A DNA stretch of 43,288 nt from Clostridia bacterium (GCA_017621885.1 JAGASD010000047.1:1-43288); one strand, 5' to 3'. Shown: positions 34,513 through 42,379, counted from the first letter of the stretch. Translations and numbers: made by a program. The notes: a model not told the origin generated them from the sequence alone.

Positions 34513-34926
34513 TTAGTGGCAACCGCCGCAGCTGTCACAGCTACCGCTGCAATGATGCTCTTCCATAGGATTGCAGGTTGCGGGATCCTGACCGTCAACA
34601 CAGCAAGCAAGAATACCCATAATTTCATTCATCATAGCATCTACTTCGTTTTTTGCTGCCTCAAATTTAACCATATTACCATTAAGCATTATCTCACGGT
34701 ACTTTTCTTCAAATTCTTTTGCAAACTGTTCCATTTTTGCAGCATCTGCTTCTTCGCCTTTAGCGGCTTCGTTCTGATAGTTAAGCTGGATAAGATTGAT
34801 ACCGCCGATAAGCTCGTTAAGAGCATCGTCCTGTTCATTAGCTTTTCTTGCTTCCTCGTATTCCTTGTAACGGGGATCTTCCTGAACTGCAGCGCCAAGC
34901 TGTCTTGTAATTTCAATTACCGTCAT
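34513..34926 (-). CDS. RicA/YmcA-YlbF family protein with cysteine-rich tail
   Basis: 137 residues. Residues 1-105 are the helical YlbF/YmcA domain (LGAAVQEDPRYKEYEEARKA). The tail carries seven cysteines: C108, C109, C118, C126, C130, C133, C136, in the run HCSGSCDSCGGCH. In B. subtilis RicA (YmcA), RicF (YlbF) and RicT form the Y-complex, which binds [4Fe-4S] clusters and guides RNase Y mRNA processing; ymcA sits next to miaB there too. Synteny favours the RicA side, sequence alone does not separate RicA from RicF. RNA processing, biofilm and sporulation roles are known from Bacillus only. Confidence 0.82.
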   Translation of the reverse strand: MTVIEITRQLGAAVQEDPRYKEYEEARKANEQDDALNELIGGINLIQLNYQNEAAKGEEADAAKMEQFAKEFEEKYREIMLNGNMVKFEAAKNEVDAMMNEIMGILACCVDGQDPATCNPMEEHHCSGSCDSCGGCH

Positions 34927-34975
34927 TTTTGTGTACTCCTTAGATATATATAAATTTTCAACAATGAAACATTGT

Positions 34976-36211
34976 TTATTCAGTTATTGCCGTTTTAGCG
35001 GCAATCTCCTCCTGAACCTTTAAAAGCTCAAGGAACCATTTTGTTTTCTCTTTTTTTGTTACAGGATCATCCATCTCCGCAGCAGGTGTACCCTTTCTGG
35101 GAGAATATATAAACGTAAACATCGAACCGTATTCAACTTCTTTAACAAGTGAAAGTGTATCAAGGAACTCATCATAAGTCTCACCGGGGAAACCGACAAT
35201 TATGTCGGTTGTTATATCGACACCGGGGATGCTTTTCTTAGCGTAATCAATAAGCTCAAGATAACGCTCTCTTGTATAATGTCGATTCATTTCTTTCAGA
35301 ATACGGTTATTACCCGATTGAACAGGCAAGTGAAGATGTCCGCAAAAATGCTTTGATTTTGCAAGAACGTCAATAAGCTCAAAACTGCAATCTCTGGGAT
35401 GAGATGTCATAAAATCAAATTTAAAATCACCCTCAAGTGCATCTATACGCCTGATAAGTTCAGCAAAATCAACGTCAAAATCACAATTTTTACCGTAAGA
35501 GTTAACGTTCTGTCCTAAGAGCGTAATAAGCTTGTACCCATCCTTAATAAGAGCTTTTGCTTCATTAATAATCACATCGGGCTTTCGGCTTCTTTCGCGA
35601 CCTCTTACGTGAGGAACAATACAGTATGAACAGAAATTGTTGCACCCGTACATAATCGGGAGCCACGCATTTTCACCGCTGTCACGAGAGCTTGGCAAGC
35701 CCTCTGCAATTACTCCGTCACTTTCTTCAATACAAAACACTCGTTTACCCGTACACATTGCTTTAGATACAAGCTCGGGTAATTTATGTGTTACGTGCGT
35801 ACCGAAAACAAGGTTAACAAAAGGATAGCTCTTTTTAATTTTTTCGGAAATATGGTTTTGTTGCATCATACAACCGCAAAGGGCAATAATTAGCCCGGGT
35901 TTTTCTTTTTTGTATTTTTTTAAAGCACCTACATTACCGAACACTCTGTCTTCAGCGTGTTCTCGTATTGCACAAGTGTTATACAAAATAAAATCAGCAT
36001 CAGCAACATCAGCACAAAGCTCATAACCCATATCAACAAGCATGCCCTTGATATGCTCACTGTCAGCAACGTTACCCTGACAGCCGTATGTATGAACAAA
36101 AGCCTTGGGAGAATCGCCGCGGAATCTTGAACTGAGAATAGTTCGGACTTTTAAAATATATTCTTTTTGTTTGTCAAGCTCACTCTGACTTACAAAGTAA
36201 TCTTTGCTCAA
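34976..36211 (-). CDS. miaB: tRNA-2-methylthio-N6-dimethylallyladenosine synthase MiaB, lacking TRAM domain
   Basis: 411 residues. Radical-SAM methylthiotransferase acting on i6A37 of tRNA. The N-terminal UPF0004 domain has the three cluster cysteines (HTYGCQGN, YNTCAIREHA, ALCGCMMQQ). The radical-SAM motif is CNNFCSYC in MYGCNNFCSYCIVPHVRGRE, followed by LLGQNVNSYG and VDITTDIIVGFPGET. It stops at KVQEEIAAKTAITE, where MiaB proteins normally go on for 60 or so residues with a TRAM RNA-binding domain; only 49 nt separate the stop from the next gene. The last codons form a stem (ATTGCCG/CGGCAAT). Confidence 0.92.
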   Translation of the reverse strand: MSKDYFVSQSELDKQKEYILKVRTILSSRFRGDSPKAFVHTYGCQGNVADSEHIKGMLVDMGYELCADVADADFILYNTCAIREHAEDRVFGNVGALKKYKKEKPGLIIALCGCMMQQNHISEKIKKSYPFVNLVFGTHVTHKLPELVSKAMCTGKRVFCIEESDGVIAEGLPSSRDSGENAWLPIMYGCNNFCSYCIVPHVRGRERSRKPDVIINEAKALIKDGYKLITLLGQNVNSYGKNCDFDVDFAELIRRIDALEGDFKFDFMTSHPRDCSFELIDVLAKSKHFCGHLHLPVQSGNNRILKEMNRHYTRERYLELIDYAKKSIPGVDITTDIIVGFPGETYDEFLDTLSLVKEVEYGSMFTFIYSPRKGTPAAEMDDPVTKKEKTKWFLELLKVQEEIAAKTAITE

Positions 36212-36235
36212 AATAACTCACCTGTAATAAACTGT

Positions 36236-37168
36236 TTACTTAATTGTTTCTTCGAGCCAACCGAGAATATCAAAATAAACCTTTTCCTTGCAGTCTTCAT
36301 TCAAAATCTCGTGTCGGCAACCCGGATAAATAATAACTAACGGATCGTGCCCAGCATCAACAAGAGCATCGGAACAAGCAATGGGACCTTTACCATTCAT
36401 ACCAACCGGATCCAAAGCTCCGGAAATAATCATAACTGGTAAATCTGCAGGTATTGTGGCAGGCCACATTTTATCACAAGCAAGGATACCGATTGCCGCC
36501 AAATCACGGATACCCGCAAGTGAAAGCTCCTGCCCGCAAAGAGGGTCATTTCTGTATTTTTCAACATTATCTTTATTAACACTGAGCCAATCAAGATCGG
36601 ATGTTTTATCTGAAACCTGCAAGGATGAAACCTTGTTAAGCATCGATGCAAGTGTGTGATTAACAGTGCGCGGACCGAATTTTTCAACAGCCTTATCAAT
36701 TGTGTCCAACATAAAATCAAGTCCTGAAGGTAATTGTGCGGTACCGCAGATAATAAGACCGGCCAGTTCATTGCCAAAGGAGCTTGCATAAACACGAGCG
36801 CAAAGCGAGCCCATACTGTGGCCGAAAAGATAATACGGTAGCTCGGGATAACGCTTATGCATAATTGAGTATAAAATGTGCATGTCATCCACAAAGCGAC
36901 GATAACCGTCTTTTTCGGCGGTGAAGCCTAAATCGTCATCATCGGCTACAGACTTTCCGTGACCGATATGGTCGTTACCACAGACAACATAACCGTTAGA
37001 AGCAAGGAAACGGGCGAAATCATCATATCTGTTGATATGCTCACAAACGCCGTGAGCAATCTGGAAAACAGCTTTTTGCTCAACCTCATCATCAAACCAT
37101 ATTAACGTGCGAATTTTATCGACACCGGTTGAAGAATAAAAATAAGCTTCTTTCTTAATAATTGCCAT
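36236..37168 (-). CDS. Alpha/beta hydrolase, monoacylglycerol lipase/lysophospholipase type
   Basis: 310 residues, no signal peptide. HGVCEHINRYDDFARFLASN and GNDHIGHGKS are typical of the monoacylglycerol-lipase/PldB group. Nucleophile elbow GHSMGS; acid GALDPVG; His in GCRHEILNED. It would hydrolyse monoglycerides or lysophospholipids; the natural ester is unknown. GGAGG upstream of the ATG. It is first in the 16.5-kb operon, 24 nt before miaB. Confidence 0.9.
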   Translation of the reverse strand: MAIIKKEAYFYSSTGVDKIRTLIWFDDEVEQKAVFQIAHGVCEHINRYDDFARFLASNGYVVCGNDHIGHGKSVADDDDLGFTAEKDGYRRFVDDMHILYSIMHKRYPELPYYLFGHSMGSLCARVYASSFGNELAGLIICGTAQLPSGLDFMLDTIDKAVEKFGPRTVNHTLASMLNKVSSLQVSDKTSDLDWLSVNKDNVEKYRNDPLCGQELSLAGIRDLAAIGILACDKMWPATIPADLPVMIISGALDPVGMNGKGPIACSDALVDAGHDPLVIIYPGCRHEILNEDCKEKVYFDILGWLEETIK

Positions 37169-37195
37169 AAAACCGACCTCCTAAAAATGATGAAA

Positions 37196-37209
37196 TTGCC
37201 AAATGGCAA
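37196..37209 (-). promoter_or_regulatory. Small palindrome in the alpha/beta-hydrolase leader
   Basis: TTGCC-AAAT-GGCAA, 5-bp stem, lies between the promoter and the ribosome site. It could be an operator or simply a leader hairpin; nothing decides between them. Confidence 0.3.
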
Positions 37210-37230
37210 CAATCACCCACGATTAGAGAT

Positions 37231-37259
37231 ATAATAACACACAGCGCTTTTATTTTCAA
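37231..37259 (-). promoter_or_regulatory. Promoter of the hydrolase-miaB-mutSL-sepF-tkt operon
   Basis: Minus strand: -35 TTGAAA (37254-37259), 17-bp spacer, -10 TATTAT (37231-37236). The only convincing promoter I found for the fifteen genes down to 20662; internal ones may exist. Confidence 0.65.
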
Positions 37260-37330
37260 GTGAAAACAGCATAATAATTGTATATATTTATAATAAAATT
37301 TATGAGCATCTTTAAATTACGCTTATAACC

Positions 37331-37359
37331 TTGAATTTAATTTTGATTTATGATAATAT
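37331..37359 (+). promoter_or_regulatory. Promoter of the thyX-like gene
   Basis: -35 TTGAAT (37331-37336), 17-bp spacer, -10 TAATAT (37354-37359). The ATG is 46 nt downstream. Confidence 0.55.
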
Positions 37360-37404
37360 GAAGCAAATATGAATATTTTTGTTACTTTTACGGAGGAGAA
37401 AAAT

Positions 37405-38790
37405 ATGTCCAACACGGAATTCAACACAAATTCAAAGGCTATCATCATCGGTCTCACCGATACGGGTGAAAAAATACCTGCGGCATCAGGCAGAATCTCA
37501 ACACAGCCCGGCACAGCTCTTGAAATACTTGATTTATCAAAAGACCCGCAAAAGAATGCAAACCTTATTTCTAAGGTTACGCGCTCGGGTCATAACTCAA
37601 CAGTTGAACATACTGTATTCAATCTTGCTTTTCAGAACGTTTCGGTTCTTGTTGAACAGTTTGTAATTGAGTTCCGTCTTGCTTCATTTACCGTTAAATC
37701 TCGACGCTACGTTGACTTTGCAAAGTTAGGCTATTACGTCCCCCACTTCACCTCAAAGGCAATTCACGACAAATATATGGCTCACATGAATTACCTTTAC
37801 AAGGAATACGAGTATTTAATTGAAAAAGGCATCCCTAAGGAGGATGCACGCTTTCTTCTCCCCTATTCACTTTACAGCAATTTCTATTGCACGCTTAACG
37901 CACGTGAAATGCTTAATATGCTTTATGCAATGATTTACGGCAGAGGTTCGGAATTTGCAGAAATACACACACTCGGAGAATCCTTGCTTGAGCAGGCAAG
38001 AAGACTTACTCCCGGTATTTTTACAGATTTTGAAAACCGCAGACCCACAGTTCAGGATACACCAAAATTCAACTATAAACCCAACGCAGAGTACATAAAA
38101 AATCAAGATGCTGTTGAACTTTTAAGCTACACACCTGATGCTGCTAAGGCTATTGCAAGAGCAGCGCTTATTGAAAACTGCAACCTTCCTACAATGCAGA
38201 TTGAAGAAATTATTGATAATAACGACGAATGCGCAAAAATCATCAAGGCTGTAATTTCCTCAAAAAGACAAAGAGCTCTTGAGGCTGCCACATTTACGTT
38301 CAGAATCAATAACGTTTCACTTTCCTGCCTCACTCACTTTGCACGACACAGAATGCAGTCAATCGGTATTCCGTCACTTACACTTACAGACAGAGCAAGA
38401 CATATTCTTCCTGCAACAATTGAAAAATATCCCGACCTTAAAGAGAGATATTGTGATGCATTTGTTAAGACGAACGAGCTTTATAACGAGCTAAAAAAAG
38501 CCGGTGTCTCCGAAGAGTTACTTGCTTATATTCAGTTAAGCGGTAACACCGTTGATATTGTTACAACCATTAACGGACGAGAATTACTCTTATTTATGAA
38601 GCTTCGCTCCTGCAACAGAGCACAATGGGAAATCAGAGATTTTGCAATTGATATGCTTAAAAAATTAAGAGCGGCAGACAGTACCGTATTTAATTTCTAC
38701 GGCCCAAGTTGTTATGTGTCAAAATGCCCCGAGGGTCCTTTGACCTGCGGAAAAGCTGCCGAGGTTATTGAAGCCATAAAGAATCTTTAA
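37405..38790 (+). CDS. Tandem-domain FAD-dependent thymidylate synthase-like protein (ThyX)
   Basis: 461 residues, twice a normal ThyX (210-250). Each half has the ThyX pattern. First half: HNSTVEHTVFNLAFQNV, then EFRLASFTVKSRRYV where ThyX has RHR-x7-S, and NAREMLNMLYAMIYGRGSEF. Second half: ALEAATFTFRINNVSLSC, RHRMQSIGIPSLTLTDRARH with an intact RHR, and NGRELLLFMKLRSCNRAQWE. ThyX makes dTMP from dUMP with FAD and methylene-folate. Here one half may have specialised or lost the FAD/dUMP site. ATG at 37405 with GGAGG; the upstream in-frame ATG at 37369 lies too near the promoter. Confidence 0.85.
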   Translation: MSNTEFNTNSKAIIIGLTDTGEKIPAASGRISTQPGTALEILDLSKDPQKNANLISKVTRSGHNSTVEHTVFNLAFQNVSVLVEQFVIEFRLASFTVKSRRYVDFAKLGYYVPHFTSKAIHDKYMAHMNYLYKEYEYLIEKGIPKEDARFLLPYSLYSNFYCTLNAREMLNMLYAMIYGRGSEFAEIHTLGESLLEQARRLTPGIFTDFENRRPTVQDTPKFNYKPNAEYIKNQDAVELLSYTPDAAKAIARAALIENCNLPTMQIEEIIDNNDECAKIIKAVISSKRQRALEAATFTFRINNVSLSCLTHFARHRMQSIGIPSLTLTDRARHILPATIEKYPDLKERYCDAFVKTNELYNELKKAGVSEELLAYIQLSGNTVDIVTTINGRELLLFMKLRSCNRAQWEIRDFAIDMLKKLRAADSTVFNFYGPSCYVSKCPEGPLTCGKAAEVIEAIKNL

Positions 38791-38791
38791 T

Positions 38792-38834
38792 AAAAAACGG
38801 AGTTGCCGACTTTGTTTCGGCAACTCCGTTTTTT
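38792..38834. terminator. Bidirectional terminator between convergent genes
   Basis: Perfect 17-bp stem: A6 plus CGGAGTTGCCG (38792-38808) with CGGCAACTCCG plus T6 (38818-38834), 9-nt loop. It serves the thyX-like gene and overlaps the stop of the convergent dockerin gene. Confidence 0.9.
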
Positions 38835-40230
38835 AATCTGATATTATTATTTCTTCATTAGCACCGCTAATGGCTCTTTCAAGTATTGAAACATCAAGCG
38901 CATCAATTACCCCGTCAGTATTGGCATCGCACGCCAAATCATAATCAGATGTTATTTCTGTACCCTCCAAAACCTTGTTAACCGCAACAGAATAATCGTT
39001 TCCATCTGCGTTGCCATCACCATTGCAATCACCAATCAAAATCATTCTCCAAGTCTGATTACTGTAATTATTACCTGAAGGCGCGATGAAAGTAGCCGTG
39101 GTGTAATAATCCGTTATCGGAATATAAATACCGTTATAATAAACATTATTTTCCTCTGCATCAAAATAAGAGAGAACTATTTTCTTTTCGGTTGAAAATT
39201 CTTTTGAGTTATACGTAGCGCCAAAAGAACTGTATTTATTTGAACTGCTGAAGGGAATGCTTTGTGCATATTTAAGCGCGGGCAAATACGGTGAACCATC
39301 GGAAACGTGAGAAACATTAAAAGCATTTCCGCCAAAATACTTATCTTTCGTCTGTAAGCCGATCAAAAAGAAATCAGTGTAGATTCCATAATTATCCTGG
39401 TCATCCCAGGTTATATCAAGAAGATACCATAATCCATCGTCCATCTGAACAGCATTCCACATATGTGCACCGCCGTTAGCAGTACCCGTTATACAAACAC
39501 AAGGAATTTTATACAAATCACAAAAAATCTTGAAGGTTTCGGCGTACCCCTGGCAAACTGCATTACCGTTAACAAGCGTTCCGTAGGCATCGTGACAGCT
39601 TGCATAATCGTTAACATATGTAACGTTATTGCAAAGATAATCGTGAACCGATTTCACAAAATCATAGCGCGTTGTTGTATTGAACTGCGCACTGTTTATA
39701 ACACTCATCAATGCGTTATGGTACCCGGGAATGTTTGAAGCATCATAAATCGGCACTTTTGTCTGACCGTGTTTTTTCGGTGAAATTTTATAAGTAACAC
39801 TAAAAACCGAACCATCCATATAGTGCGAGCAACTCAAGCCGTAACCGTTATAATAAAAAATCTCGGGATGGTCAAGACAAATTGCATTCATGATTTTTGT
39901 AAAGTTAATAGATTCATATTGCGCCTCAGTAAGCGCAGGTGAATAATTTATGGTAAAGCTTAAAACACCCACATCCAAAGACACAACTTTATCATAATAG
40001 ACCTTCTCTAAATCACTAAGAAGTGAATATGAAGAACATTCAATTCCACCGTTGGAATATTTATAAAAATAATCAGGCATTTCTGAATACAAAACCTGTT
40101 GTCCCGAATATTCATCACAATACTCCTCGAAATATTCGGTTTCTATCTTATTGAAATCATAGGCAAAACACTCAAGCACAAAAGAAAACAAAAACAAACC
40201 GACTAAAAGCAATGAAACAAGCTTTTTCAT
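38833..40230 (-). CDS. Secreted transglutaminase-like protein with C-terminal dockerin
   Basis: 465 residues. Signal peptide: MKKLVSLLLVGLFLFSFV then ECFA-Y. The middle has a transglutaminase-like triad: C226 in GNAVCQGYAE, H256 in GAHMWNAV, D272 in LLDITWDD. The C-terminus (400-465) is a type I dockerin with two calcium loops: D401-x-N403-x-D405-G and D435-x-N437-x-D439-G, each followed by a helix. Dockerins plug enzymes into cohesin scaffolds (cellulosomes or related surface assemblies). The core may be a peptidase or amide-bond enzyme. The ATG at 40230 has GGAAGGGG 8 nt upstream; the GTG at 40239 is too close. No cohesin gene is in the window. Confidence 0.88.
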   Translation of the reverse strand: MKKLVSLLLVGLFLFSFVLECFAYDFNKIETEYFEEYCDEYSGQQVLYSEMPDYFYKYSNGGIECSSYSLLSDLEKVYYDKVVSLDVGVLSFTINYSPALTEAQYESINFTKIMNAICLDHPEIFYYNGYGLSCSHYMDGSVFSVTYKISPKKHGQTKVPIYDASNIPGYHNALMSVINSAQFNTTTRYDFVKSVHDYLCNNVTYVNDYASCHDAYGTLVNGNAVCQGYAETFKIFCDLYKIPCVCITGTANGGAHMWNAVQMDDGLWYLLDITWDDQDNYGIYTDFFLIGLQTKDKYFGGNAFNVSHVSDGSPYLPALKYAQSIPFSSSNKYSSFGATYNSKEFSTEKKIVLSYFDAEENNVYYNGIYIPITDYYTTATFIAPSGNNYSNQTWRMILIGDCNGDGNADGNDYSVAVNKVLEGTEITSDYDLACDANTDGVIDALDVSILERAISGANEEIIISD

Positions 40231-40254
40231 ACATTTCACCCCTTCCTGATTTTA

Positions 40255-40283
40255 ATATTATAATAACTGAATTAAAAAGTCAA
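40255..40283 (-). promoter_or_regulatory. Promoter of the dockerin-transglutaminase gene
   Basis: Minus strand: -35 TTGACT (40278-40283), 17-bp spacer, -10 TAATAT (40255-40260); a TATAAT offset by two bases is also present. Confidence 0.6.
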
Positions 40284-40374
40284 TAAATAAGGGGAAAATG
40301 AAAATATTTGGAATTTTATGTAATTTTGAATGAAAACAACAAAAATCTTGCACTAATTATTATAAATTTGTATA

Positions 40375-40403
40375 TTGAAAGACTAAAAAAAAAGATTTAT
40401 AAT
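40375..40403 (+). promoter_or_regulatory. Promoter of the pyrophosphatase-Nudix operon
   Basis: -35 TTGAAA (40375-40380), 17-bp spacer with an A9 run, -10 TATAAT (40398-40403). The ATG is 39 nt downstream with GAGGT. Confidence 0.75.
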
Positions 40404-40441
40404 ACATATTAGATTTTTGTTTTTATTTGTGAGGTAACTCA

Positions 40442-41191
40442 ATGTTAGGAAAGTTAATAAGAGTTTCTGTAACCGAAGCGGTCGGCACAGAGCTCCCCAA
40501 TGGTGGTCGATATGAGCTCAACCACGGAAAGCCCATTGGTAAATTTATCCCTTCGTCTGCGGTAACGGGTGTTCTTATTTTGGGTATCGATAACCCCGTA
40601 AAGCATTTTGACGGACGTGTTATTGCAATAATCCGATTCAAGGATAACGGTGAACAAAAGCTTGTGGCTGCACCAAAATCCAAAAGATTTATTGAATGGG
40701 AAATCAAACGCTTTATAAGCTTTTATACAGAAGGAAGACCCTACACTATTGAATGTTATTACGAGCGCTCCTGCGGTGCGGTTGTATACCGAATTATTAA
40801 CGGTGTTGTAAGGTATCTTCTTATAAAAAACAAACGCAGCTCAAACTGGAGTTTCCCCAAGGGTCACGTTGAAGAAGGCGAAACCTGCGAAGAAACGGCA
40901 AAGCGCGAGGTTATGGAAGAGGCCGGCATCAGAATTAAAATTTTTCCCGGTTTTTCAAGCAAATCGCAATACTCTATCCAGAACAGAATCCAGAAAACAG
41001 TTTATATTTTTGCCGCAACAACCAAAGATGAACAAACACGCATTCAGCCTGAAGAAATCGAAGATTATATTTGGCTGCCCTTTGAAAGCGCCTATAATTA
41101 TCTTAAATTTGAAAACGATAAAGCAATTTTAAAAGATGCAAATGAGTTTTTGATAACAAATAACTACATCAGCGAGGTACAAAATGGTTGA
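40442..41191 (+). CDS. Fusion of a pyrophosphatase-like domain and a Nudix hydrolase
   Basis: 249 residues in two parts. Residues 1-95 (LGKLIRVSVTEAVGTELPNG, GVLILGIDNPVKHFDGRVIA, KLVAAPKSKRF) resemble the short clostridial proteins annotated as inorganic pyrophosphatase (ILGVDKPV-x-FxGRVIAIIH). Residues 105-249 are a Nudix hydrolase with box GHVEEGETCEETAKREVMEE, then AGI, matching G-x5-E-x7-REUxEExGU. The Nudix part is closest to the diadenosine-polyphosphate/MutT group (SSNWSFPKGHVEEGE). The pair suggests cleavage of a nucleoside polyphosphate with disposal of pyrophosphate; that is inference. Its end overlaps the next gene by 8 nt. Confidence 0.82.
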   Translation: MLGKLIRVSVTEAVGTELPNGGRYELNHGKPIGKFIPSSAVTGVLILGIDNPVKHFDGRVIAIIRFKDNGEQKLVAAPKSKRFIEWEIKRFISFYTEGRPYTIECYYERSCGAVVYRIINGVVRYLLIKNKRSSNWSFPKGHVEEGETCEETAKREVMEEAGIRIKIFPGFSSKSQYSIQNRIQKTVYIFAATTKDEQTRIQPEEIEDYIWLPFESAYNYLKFENDKAILKDANEFLITNNYISEVQNG

Positions 41192-41675
41192 AACCTTAGT
41201 AAATTCCTTTGTTGAATTTTTAGAAACCAACAACATCCCTACTCAGCTCATTCCTTTTCTTGTTTCTCTTTTTCCCGTTTTAGAGCTCAGGGGCGGTATG
41301 ATTGCAGCAAGAGCTTTGAATATTGAGTTTATACAAGCTTTTATTGTTTGCTACCTTGGAAATATGCTCCCCATCCCCTTTATTCTTCTTTTTATCAGAA
41401 AAATTTTTGCATTAATGCGTAAAATCAGCTTCTTCGGAAAAATTGTGGACAAGCTTGAAAAACGTGCTGAAAAGAAAAAAGATACAATGATAAAATACCA
41501 GGAATGGGGCTTACTCTTGTTTGTTGCCATCCCCGCCCCGGGTACCGGTGGCTGGACAGGTGCTCTTATTGCCGCACTTATGGATTTAAGAATGAAAAAA
41601 TGCTTACCGATTATAGCTCTCGGTGTATTTATTGCAGGACTTATAATGTCCCTTATTACATACGGAATTTTTTAA
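41184..41675 (+). CDS. Small multidrug-export family membrane protein (PF06695 type)
   Basis: 163 residues with about four membrane segments. FLVSLFPVLELRGGMIAARA and VAIPAPGTGGWTGALIAALM are the two inverted half-helix signatures of this family, distantly related to DedA/SNARE-associated proteins. In between lies a charged cytoplasmic loop (KIVDKLEKRAEKKKDTM). Despite the family name, transport of drugs is poorly supported; lipid or proton-linked roles are possible. It overlaps the Nudix fusion and ends in a terminator. Confidence 0.8.
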   Translation: MVETLVNSFVEFLETNNIPTQLIPFLVSLFPVLELRGGMIAARALNIEFIQAFIVCYLGNMLPIPFILLFIRKIFALMRKISFFGKIVDKLEKRAEKKKDTMIKYQEWGLLLFVAIPAPGTGGWTGALIAALMDLRMKKCLPIIALGVFIAGLIMSLITYGIF

Positions 41676-41680
41676 ATCCG

Positions 41681-41709
41681 AATCGGTGTTGTAAAATACA
41701 CCGATTTTT
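41681..41709 (+). terminator. Terminator after the small membrane transporter
   Basis: AATCGGTGT (41681-41689) pairs with ACACCGATT (41698-41706), 8-nt loop, followed by TTTTTATTTTTATTT. It lies only 23 nt before the thiamine pyrophosphokinase start, so that gene depends on read-through or a weak promoter that I could not define. Confidence 0.75.
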
Positions 41710-41731
41710 ATTTTTATTTGGTTGTGATATT

Positions 41732-42379
41732 TTGAAAAAATGTATTATTTTCGGTTCTGTTGAAACAGTTTTCTTTAATGATGTTATAAATGAAAATGAT
41801 TTGGTTATTGCGGCAGACGGCGGACTGAAAAGCGCAAAGAAATTCAACATTAATCCGGATTTAATTGTCGGTGATTTTGATTCTCTTAAATATATACCCC
41901 ACGGTGAAAATGTAATCATTCATCCCGAAATTAAAGATGAAACCGATTTAATCTTAGCTATTGATATCGGATTGGAAAAAGGCTATAAAGATTTTATAAT
42001 ATACGGGTGTCTCGGCGGAAGGCTTGACCACACCTATGCAAGCATTCAGACTGCATCATACGTAACCGAAAAAGGCGGAACAGCAATTTTTAAGTCTAAC
42101 GATTATTATATGACGGTTATAAAAAACAGTTCAATTCATTTCACAAGCGATTGTGAAGGCTATATTTCTGTTTTTTCATATAGCGAAACTGCAACGGGTG
42201 TAACAGAAAAAGGATTGTTTTACGAATTAAGTGACAGCAAGCTGACTTGTGATTACCCTTTGGGTATAAGCAACTGCTTTACAGGAAAAGAAAGCTTTGT
42301 CAGCGTAAAGAACGGAAAGCTTTGCGTTATCTGGAACGGAACAAAAGGAAACTATGTTTTAGGAGGATATGATGAGTAA
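41732..42379 (+). CDS. Thiamine pyrophosphokinase
   Basis: 215 residues. Transfers pyrophosphate from ATP to thiamine, giving thiamine diphosphate. AADGGLKSAKKFNINPDLIV and GDFDSL, DETDLILAIDIGLEKG, and GCLGGRLDHTYASI are the family's Asp-rich active-site motifs; the C-terminal beta domain carries VTEKGLFYEL and GISNCFTG. The start is TTG (LKKCIIFGS); the nearby ATG is out of frame and the longer open frame to 41504 lies inside the transporter gene. Only a weak GTGAT ribosome site is seen. The product is the cofactor for the transketolase in this window. Confidence 0.93.
   Translation: MKKCIIFGSVETVFFNDVINENDLVIAADGGLKSAKKFNINPDLIVGDFDSLKYIPHGENVIIHPEIKDETDLILAIDIGLEKGYKDFIIYGCLGGRLDHTYASIQTASYVTEKGGTAIFKSNDYYMTVIKNSSIHFTSDCEGYISVFSYSETATGVTEKGLFYELSDSKLTCDYPLGISNCFTGKESFVSVKNGKLCVIWNGTKGNYVLGGYDE

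Noticed and set aside
34927-34978. Frameshift in miaB that would restore a TRAM domain
   Set aside because: The 49 nt after the stop hold no TRAM-like residues in any frame before the next ribosome site, so the truncation looks real rather than a base error.
41676-41731. Possible TPP riboswitch before thiamine pyrophosphokinase
   Set aside because: The gap is only about 56 nt and is filled by a simple terminator; none of the conserved TPP aptamer words (such as CTGAGA) are present.
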